Of a stretch of DNA of 61,659 nucleotides, positions 56,548 to 61,659 are shown one piece after another. The DNA is taken from NCBI GenBank assembly GCA_964649795.1, contig CAZYQY010000002.1:1-61659 (forward strand), read 5' to 3'. This stretch comes from JABMPX01 sp964649795 (GTDB lineage Bacteria; Patescibacteriota; Minisyncoccia; Portnoybacterales; UBA2143). Each line of letters begins with the position of its first letter. Position 1 is the stretch's first letter. The notes beneath the pieces are model-generated. The model had not been told where the DNA came from, searched no databases, and was given only the letters and a program-made list of their open reading frames with translations. The position numbers and the translations under genes were made by a program.

Positions 56548-59500
56548 ATGGATTTATCTAATAATAATGATACAGCTACTCCAAATAAAGAGAAAGAAAA
56601 AATTCTTGGCAAAAAGGAAAGTTCTCTTAAAAGTAAAGAAGATCTTGAAAAAAGATTAAGCAAAATAAAGCGTAATGAAGAAGAAGATAAGGCTAAGCAT
56701 TTGGGAGAAAAACTCAACCTCCCTTATGTTAATTTAGATTTAATACCAGTTGATTCTAATGATCTGAATATATTGGCAAAAGAAAAATCTGAAAAAGGAA
56801 ATATTTTAGTTATTAGAAAAATTGGGAAAAATCTTCAATTGGCTGTTAAAAATCCTGATGATTCTCAAACAAAAGAAATTATTAAAGAATTAGAAGATCA
56901 AGGATATAAATGTTCTTTAGTTATTGTTTCTTTAAGCGGTTTAAGAAAAAAAAGGCTTCGTTATGAATTAATTGCGACTAATCTTGTTTCTATAACAAGT
57001 GCTTTGGTTATCCAAGAAGAAGAACTAAAAGAATTTGAAAAATCATTACAGACAATCCAAGAACTGAAAAAGACAATTAATACTCTTTCAACGACTCGTC
57101 TCTTGAACATTATTATAGCTGGGGCTATTAAAATGGGGGCTTCTGATATTCATTTTGAACCAGGTAAGGAAAGTATTCGACTTCGCTATAGGATTGACGG
57201 GCTGCTTCAAGATATTACTGATTTTCCTGCTAATGCTTATAGATTTTCACTTTCCAGAATCAAAACTTTATCAGGCATGATTCTTAATGTTAATGAAATT
57301 TCCCAGGACGGCCGTTTTTCTGTTAAAATTATGAACAAAGGAAAATCTGTTAAAAACATTGACATAAGAGTTTCTATTTTGCCAAGCGGTTATGGAGAAA
57401 GCATTGTTATGCGTCTTTTAGGATTAGGGGCTATTGAATTAGATTTAATTGATTTAGGATTTGGACCGGAATTATTTGAAATAGTCAAAGGTCAGATTAC
57501 GCGACCAAACGGAATGGTTCTAACTACTGGACCAACTGGTTCAGGCAAAACCACTACTCTTTACGCATGTCTTAATAATGTTAATAAATCAAGCACTAAA
57601 ATCATTACTGTTGAAGATCCGATTGAGTATAGACTAAAAGGAATCACTCAAACTCAAATTAGCGAACGCAAAGGACAAACTTTTTTAAAAGCTCTTAAAA
57701 CTGTTGTTAGGCAAGACCCGGATATTTTAATGATTGGCGAAATTAGAGACGGAGAAAGCGCTAATATCGCCATTCAATCCGCTTTAACAGGGCACTTGGT
57801 ATTTTCCACTATTCATACTAATGACGCAGCTGGAGCTGTGCCTCGTTTAATAGAAATGGGAATTAAGCCATTTCTTATTCCAGCAGCCCTTAATTTGGTT
57901 ATTGCCCAGCGTTTAGTTAGACGGCTTTGTCCTTATTGCAAAGAATCTTACAAACCATCAGCTGAATTAATTAAAAGCACAAAAAAGATTTTCTCGCTGA
58001 TTTCGCCAAAATCAGGAATTGATATTCCTAAAAAACTATCTGTTTTTTATAAAGCTAAAGGATGTGAAAAATGCTATGGATTAGGATATCAAGGCAGAAT
58101 TGGCATTTTTGAATTGTTTACTGTTAATGATGCTATTGAAAAATTGATTCTTAAACAAGCCACCTCTTATGAGCTTAGAGCAAAAGCAATGGAAGAAGGC
58201 ATGCTTACATTAATGCAAGATGTAATGCTAAAAGTTGCTGAAGGGATAACAAGCATAGAGGAAGTTCAAAGAGTTATCGGCTCTCCTCAATATATTGAAC
58301 AGCTTTATGGCAGGGCAATTATGTCTATGCTTAGCCGGGCTCTGGTCATAGATGAGGAAATTTTCGAATGGTCTCAATCTATAACTCTAGGCGATAAAAA
58401 AATACAGGAAAAGATTAGTCAAGCCAGAATGGATGATTTAATAAAATGGATTATTGCTATTTCCTTAAAACTAAAAGCTACTGATATTCATTTTGAAGCA
58501 GAAGAAACAAGTCTCATAATAAGATTAAGAATAGACGGCTCTCTAGAAAAAGTAGCTGAAATTGCCAAAGAATTATTCCTGTCTACGGTAGCACAAATAA
58601 AAGAATTGGCTGGTATGGTAATTGACGTTCATAAAAAAGCCCAGGACGGAAGATTTAAAATAGAATGCCCTGATGAAAAAGTTTATGACACTAGAGTATC
58701 AGTTATCCCTAGTGGGTACGGAGAATCAATAATCATTCGCCTGCTTAGACCTGACATAGCTGTTCTTTCTTTAGAACAATTAGGAGTTCGTCCAGAATTA
58801 TTAAAAGATTTACAAAAAGTTATTAAATCGCCTAATGGAATTGTATTTGTAACTGGGCCGACTAGCGCTGGCAAAACAACTACTCTTTATTCTATCCTTA
58901 GCCAATTAAATAGGCCTGAGACAAAAATTTTCACAATTGAAGACCCTATTGAATATCGACTCTCCGGCATAATCCAAACTCAAATTGACAAAGAAGAAGG
59001 TTACACTTTTTTTGAAGCTTTAAGAGCCCTTCTTCGCCAAAACCCGAATATTATTATGCTTGGCGAAATTAGAGATTCAGAGACCGCGCAATCAGCTATT
59101 CAGGCCTCTCTTACCGGCCATTTAGTTTTAACCACCCTTCACACTAATAGCGCAGTTGAAGCTATACAGAGATTAACTAATCTTGATATCAAGATTGGAG
59201 ATATTAGTTCTTCAACTAAAGCTATTGTAGCCCAAAGATTAGTTAAAAAACTTTGTCCTTATTGCAGAAAGGAACAAAAAATTTCTCCTGAGACTTTGGA
59301 GAGAATAGAAAAAGAGCTAAAGCAAATGCCAGCTCTCTATCAAAAGCAAATTAAAGAAATAAAATTATATAAACCAGGTAAATGCGAGAAATGCAATCAA
59401 AGGGGATATAAAGGACAAATAGGTATCTTTGAAATATTAATCACTGACAAAGAGATAAAAAAGAGTATTCTTTCTTCAGCCAGTCCAGAACAGATAGAAG

Positions 59501-59613
59501 AACTGGCCAGAAGCAAAGGCATGCTCACGCTATATCAAGATGGTTTGCTTAAAGCAATTGAAGGAATAACTACTCTGGAAGAGATAGAAAGAGTAATAGG
59601 ACGAAGACCTTAA
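56548..59613 (+). CDS. Type IV pilus assembly ATPase PilB-like with two tandem ATPase modules
   Basis: A 1021-residue GspE/PilB-family protein. After a charged tail (1-55) comes an MshEN-like domain (about 56-135). Then follow two complete secretion-ATPase modules. Module 1 (about 180-590) has Walker A GPTGSGKTTTLY, EDPIEYRLKGITQTQ, MIGEIRDGESANIAIQSALTGHLVFSTIHTN, and the zinc cysteines CPYC and CEKC. Module 2 (about 625-1021) has Walker A GPTSAGKTTTLY, EDPIEYRLSGIIQTQ, MLGEIRDSETAQSAIQASLTGHLVLTTLHTN, and again CPYC and CEKC. Both sites look functional. The usual PilB has one module and forms hexamers; a fused pair would give a two-in-one subunit. No pilC, pilT or pilin genes are adjacent. 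It probably powers pilus extension. Confidence 0.93.
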   Translation: MDLSNNNDTATPNKEKEKILGKKESSLKSKEDLEKRLSKIKRNEEEDKAKHLGEKLNLPYVNLDLIPVDSNDLNILAKEKSEKGNILVIRKIGKNLQLAVKNPDDSQTKEIIKELEDQGYKCSLVIVSLSGLRKKRLRYELIATNLVSITSALVIQEEELKEFEKSLQTIQELKKTINTLSTTRLLNIIIAGAIKMGASDIHFEPGKESIRLRYRIDGLLQDITDFPANAYRFSLSRIKTLSGMILNVNEISQDGRFSVKIMNKGKSVKNIDIRVSILPSGYGESIVMRLLGLGAIELDLIDLGFGPELFEIVKGQITRPNGMVLTTGPTGSGKTTTLYACLNNVNKSSTKIITVEDPIEYRLKGITQTQISERKGQTFLKALKTVVRQDPDILMIGEIRDGESANIAIQSALTGHLVFSTIHTNDAAGAVPRLIEMGIKPFLIPAALNLVIAQRLVRRLCPYCKESYKPSAELIKSTKKIFSLISPKSGIDIPKKLSVFYKAKGCEKCYGLGYQGRIGIFELFTVNDAIEKLILKQATSYELRAKAMEEGMLTLMQDVMLKVAEGITSIEEVQRVIGSPQYIEQLYGRAIMSMLSRALVIDEEIFEWSQSITLGDKKIQEKISQARMDDLIKWIIAISLKLKATDIHFEAEETSLIIRLRIDGSLEKVAEIAKELFLSTVAQIKELAGMVIDVHKKAQDGRFKIECPDEKVYDTRVSVIPSGYGESIIIRLLRPDIAVLSLEQLGVRPELLKDLQKVIKSPNGIVFVTGPTSAGKTTTLYSILSQLNRPETKIFTIEDPIEYRLSGIIQTQIDKEEGYTFFEALRALLRQNPNIIMLGEIRDSETAQSAIQASLTGHLVLTTLHTNSAVEAIQRLTNLDIKIGDISSSTKAIVAQRLVKKLCPYCRKEQKISPETLERIEKELKQMPALYQKQIKEIKLYKPGKCEKCNQRGYKGQIGIFEILITDKEIKKSILSSASPEQIEELARSKGMLTLYQDGLLKAIEGITTLEEIERVIGRRP

Positions 59614-59620
59614 CACACAT

Positions 59621-59769
59621 TAATCTGTAGACAATGACTCCCTGCCTGAGAACAGAGAGAAAAGATTTTCCGAGGAATATTCCAGCCGGAGCCAAAATAC
59701 CCAAAAACTAAGATAAACCCCCATCGAACTAATTTTAAAAAAATTAAGTTCTTATTGCCTACAGATTAA
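59621..59769 (+). ncRNA. Candidate structured RNA upstream of ruvB
   Basis: The 12-bp perfect inverted repeat ATTAATCTGTAG / CTACAGATTAAT closes the segment (59621-59632 and 59757-59768), extended by CAAT/ATTG. Inside are several short complementary runs and CCCTGCCTGAGAACA, also present before the HtrA terminator at 1895. It lies in a 200-bp gene-free gap. I cannot assign it to a known RNA family; 6S-like folding is conceivable but the sequence does not match that I can see. Confidence 0.45.
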
Positions 59770-59815
59770 TAAATATTAAGATCATTTATTAAGATAATAA
59801 CAAGTTATTAAGAAA

Positions 59816-60829
59816 ATGTCAAGCATAATTACTGAACAAAAAAAATCTGAAGATAATTATTTAGATTCAACTCTTCGCCCTCATTCTTTTCAAGAATATG
59901 TGGGGCAGCAAAAAATTAAAGATAATCTTCAAATTTTAATACAAGCAGCCAAGAAAAGAAAGGAATCAATTGACCATATCTTATTATATGGCAGCGCTGG
60001 TCTCGGTAAAACGACTTTAGCCCATATTATTGCCAAAGAAATGGGAAATAGTATTAAAATAACTTCTGGCCCAGCTATTGAAAAAGTAGGTGATTTAGCT
60101 TCTATCCTGACCAATTTACAAAATGGCGATGTTCTTTTTATAGATGAATTCCATCGGCTTAACAGGACCATTGAAGAAACATTGTATCCAGCAATGGAAG
60201 ATTTTGTTTTGGATATTGTTATTGGCAAAGGCCCTTCAGCTCGGACTCTACAATTAGAACTGCCTCGTTTTACATTAATTGGCGCCACTACTCGCATTGG
60301 CATGCTTTCTTCTCCTTTGCGCAGCAGATTTGGGGCAACTTATCGTCTGGACTTCTATGACCAAGAAGATATAGAAAAAATTATTAATCGGTCAGCTCAA
60401 ATATTAAAGACAGATATTGAACCAATAGCTATTCAAACAATAGCTAAATGCTCGCGCTATACCCCCCGTGTAGCTAATCGTCTGTTAAAAAGAACTCGTG
60501 ACTATGCTCAAGTTAAAGCTGATGGTCTAATTAACCAAAAATTATCTCAAGAAGCATTAAAAATGCTTGAAATAGACGAGCTTGGGCTAGAATTGGCTGA
60601 CAGGCATATTTTGGAAACTATTATCCAAAAATTCAATGGCGGACCAGTAGGTTTGCAAACTCTGGCAGCAGCTACGAATGAAGAAACTGATACTATTCAA
60701 GAAATCTACGAGCCTTATTTGCTTCGTTTAGGTTTTTTGGCCCGCACGCCTAAAGGCCGCATGGCTGCTAAATTAGCCTATGACCATCTGGGTCTGAAAT
60801 ATGATACTGAAGAAAATAAACTATTTTGA
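59816..60829 (+). CDS. ruvB: Holliday-junction helicase subunit RuvB
   Basis: AAA+ motor that drives branch migration with RuvA. LRPHSFQEYVGQQKIKDNLQILIQAAKKR opens the protein; Walker A is LLYGSAGLGKTTLAHIIA; Walker B is DVLFIDEFHRL; ATTRIGMLSSPLRSRFG is sensor 1 with the arginine finger; RTPKGRMAAKLAYDHLGL is the C-terminal winged helix. 337 residues, standard. The start ATG at 59816-59818 follows the structured segment. ruvA and ruvC are not in the window. Confidence 0.97.
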   Translation: MSSIITEQKKSEDNYLDSTLRPHSFQEYVGQQKIKDNLQILIQAAKKRKESIDHILLYGSAGLGKTTLAHIIAKEMGNSIKITSGPAIEKVGDLASILTNLQNGDVLFIDEFHRLNRTIEETLYPAMEDFVLDIVIGKGPSARTLQLELPRFTLIGATTRIGMLSSPLRSRFGATYRLDFYDQEDIEKIINRSAQILKTDIEPIAIQTIAKCSRYTPRVANRLLKRTRDYAQVKADGLINQKLSQEALKMLEIDELGLELADRHILETIIQKFNGGPVGLQTLAAATNEETDTIQEIYEPYLLRLGFLARTPKGRMAAKLAYDHLGLKYDTEENKLF

Positions 60830-60834
60830 TTGAA

Positions 60835-61092
60835 TTACTGATAAATTCGGTGGGTTCCGACTGAGTGAAGATAGACTATGTCTTTATCCGCAAATTCAAA
60901 AATAATTCGGTATTTATAGTCAATAGAAAAAGACCAGAAGCCCTTGAATTTTCCAGCAAGCTTATGAGTTTTTAACCTCTTGTCAAAAGGATTTTTAAGG
61001 AAAATTTTTTCATTGTCCTCAATCAAATCCTTAATCTTGTCCGGCAGTTTCTTGTATTTACGAACAAAACAAGGAGAGTATAAAACTTTCAT
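60835..61092 (-). CDS. RelE/ParE-superfamily toxin
   Basis: An 85-residue RelE/YoeB/ParE-fold toxin: KVLYSPCFVRKYKKLPDKIKDLIEDNEKIFLKNPFDKRLKTHKLAGKFKGFWSFSIDYKYRIIFEFADKDIVYLHSVGTHRIY. The core pattern (KLxGKxxGxWSFxIxxxYRIIFEF, VGTHxIY) is that of type II toxins cutting ribosome-bound mRNA or poisoning gyrase. It lies 26 bp after the RHH antitoxin gene on the same strand, so the pair is a TA operon. Confidence 0.9.
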   Translation of the reverse strand: MKVLYSPCFVRKYKKLPDKIKDLIEDNEKIFLKNPFDKRLKTHKLAGKFKGFWSFSIDYKYRIIFEFADKDIVYLHSVGTHRIYQ

Positions 61093-61118
61093 TAAATTAT
61101 CCGTTGTTTAATTTATAC

Positions 61119-61334
61119 TTATCTTAAATCTCTAAAAGAATGTAAAACTTTGCCTTTGCCAGCTTTAAACTCTCGGCGACTTTCTCCTATTTCGGCTAAA
61201 AGTTTATTTTCTTCGTACTCACGCAAAAGAGAACGGAAAAATTCGCTAACGCTTGCATACTTGCCTTTTTTTACCTCCTGCTTGATCATTTTAGCCATTT
61301 CAGCAGGCATTGAAATATTTATAATATTACGCAT
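61119..61334 (-). CDS. Ribbon-helix-helix antitoxin (ParD/RelB-like)
   Basis: A 71-residue RHH protein: MRNIINISMPAEMAKMIKQEVKKGKYASVSEFFRSLLREYEE gives the DNA-binding half. The rest (NKLLAEIGESRREFKAGKGKVLHSFRDLR) would wrap the toxin. I take ATG at 61334; the upstream ATG at 61391 would add a hydrophobic, non-conserved 19-residue stretch. The palindromic repeat at 61404-61507 lies directly upstream, where the operator is expected, but its similarity to 56408 suggests it is a repeat element. Confidence 0.88.
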   Translation of the reverse strand: MRNIINISMPAEMAKMIKQEVKKGKYASVSEFFRSLLREYEENKLLAEIGESRREFKAGKGKVLHSFRDLR

Positions 61335-61403
61335 GTTTTTTGTTGTAATAATTTGTATTACAATTTTAGCAGAGCTAAAAACCATTGTCAAGTCTTAACA
61401 TTA

Positions 61404-61507
61404 GAGGCGCGTCCTTAAAATACATACCCTTGCCAACGATACTCTTTAAATAATAGTCAATCATCTAAACTCAGATGGAAAGGGTATGTATTTTAAGGAC
61501 GCGCCTC
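61404..61507. repeat. Perfect 28-bp inverted repeat with 48-base loop
   Basis: Arms at 61404-61431 and 61480-61507 are perfectly complementary, starting GAGGCGCGTCCTTAAAAT. The core matches the repeat at 56408 and 54548. The loop contains no gene. A MITE or the same repeat family in enlarged form is possible; no flanking target-site duplication is evident. Confidence 0.9.
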
Positions 61508-61521
61508 GGGATTCGAAAAAT

Positions 61522-61551
61522 CTCTCGCTTGCGGGAGTTTTTTTTATTTTT
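61522..61551 (+). terminator. Terminator-like hairpin near the right edge
   Basis: CTCTCGC-TT-GCGGGAG followed by T8ATTTTTT. There is no plus-strand gene directly before it; it may end a transcript from the repeat region. Confidence 0.75.
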
Positions 61552-61614
61552 TAAAAACCCCTAAAACTATGCACATGATGAGATACATAGGTAACACCCC
61601 TAAAATCAAGCAAT

Positions 61615-61659
61615 ATGACAAAAATGGTTGATAAAGAGGGTTTTACATATTATGATAGA
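61615..61659 (+). CDS. Possible start of a gene at the right edge
   Basis: Fifteen open codons (MTKMVDKEGFTYYDR) run off the window from ATG at 61615. There is no Shine-Dalgarno and too little sequence to judge. A weak call. Confidence 0.2.
   Translation, partial: MTKMVDKEGFTYYDR

Noticed and set aside
61335..61391. Longer start for the RHH antitoxin
   Set aside because: The added 19 residues are hydrophobic and not typical of RHH proteins, which start a few residues before the beta strand.
1..61659. CRISPR array
   Set aside because: No series of regularly spaced direct repeats was seen, and no cas-like gene is present.

Overview
The window is AT-rich, densely packed and uses the standard code (TAA, TAG and TGA all act as stops). 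Short or leaderless gene starts, small versions of universal proteins, a cobalamin-dependent ribonucleotide reductase with its own CobO, and diversity-generating retroelement (DGR) genes of a recognisable type all suggest a Candidate Phyla Radiation (Patescibacteria) genome, probably of the Parcubacteria group. That placement is inference from gene content; there is no rRNA here.

Layout. 1-0.6 kb: a gene running off the left edge, then tRNA-Arg(CCT). 0.8-3.2 kb: HtrA-like protease, site-2 protease, L28 and a small unknown. 3.3-13.2 kb, all minus strand: NDK, a ComEC split into two pieces, CobO, NrdJ, FtsZ, FtsA, YbeY, YqeY, S21 and a SLOG protein. 13.2-16.6 kb: a DGR cassette. 16.6-22.2 kb: beta-CASP nuclease, RNase H-like YkuK, permease, HIT protein, HisRS and signal peptidase. 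22.3-28.8 kb, plus strand: LCP, Pth, DprA, TopA and RelA/SpoT. 28.7-47.7 kb, mostly minus: ParB/ParA, Sua5, five aminoacyl-tRNA synthetases (Leu, Met, Gly, Ile, Arg), TatD, RsmI, AI-2E permease, M16 peptidase and RecO. 47.8-49.7 kb, plus: SmpB, tmRNA, IF-3, L35 and L20. 49.7-54.4 kb: HolA, a second DGR target with a reverse-transcriptase relic, DUF3048, 5'-3' exonuclease and TsaE. 54.5-56.5 kb: a PemK toxin/Panacea-type antitoxin module between inverted repeats, and a small nuclease. 56.5-61.6 kb: a double-ATPase PilB, RuvB, a RelE/RHH toxin-antitoxin pair and a perfect 28-bp inverted repeat.

The most interesting system is the DGR. A 125-bp template repeat (TR, 13827-13951) matches the 3' end of the target gene at 15714-16445. 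They differ at 23 positions, and 21 of these are adenines in the TR, the signature of adenine-directed mutagenic retrohoming. An Avd-like gene and a DGR-type reverse transcriptase lie between them. The architecture is unusual: avd and RT are divergent, their start codons share one palindrome (CATATATG), and the RT reading frame is broken at an A7 run. About 35 kb away is a second, unrelated DGR-type target whose variable end is followed by the same kind of GAA-loop hairpin and by the C-terminal tail of another RT, but no TR for it is visible.

Other notable points: an IleRS carrying an internal histidine-phosphatase domain; a palindromic repeat read in frame inside ArgRS; smpB overlapping the 5' end of tmRNA; ComEC split at an A8 run; a RelA/SpoT with a degenerate HD site; and two unassigned, strongly structured intergenic segments (24025-24160 and 59621-59769).
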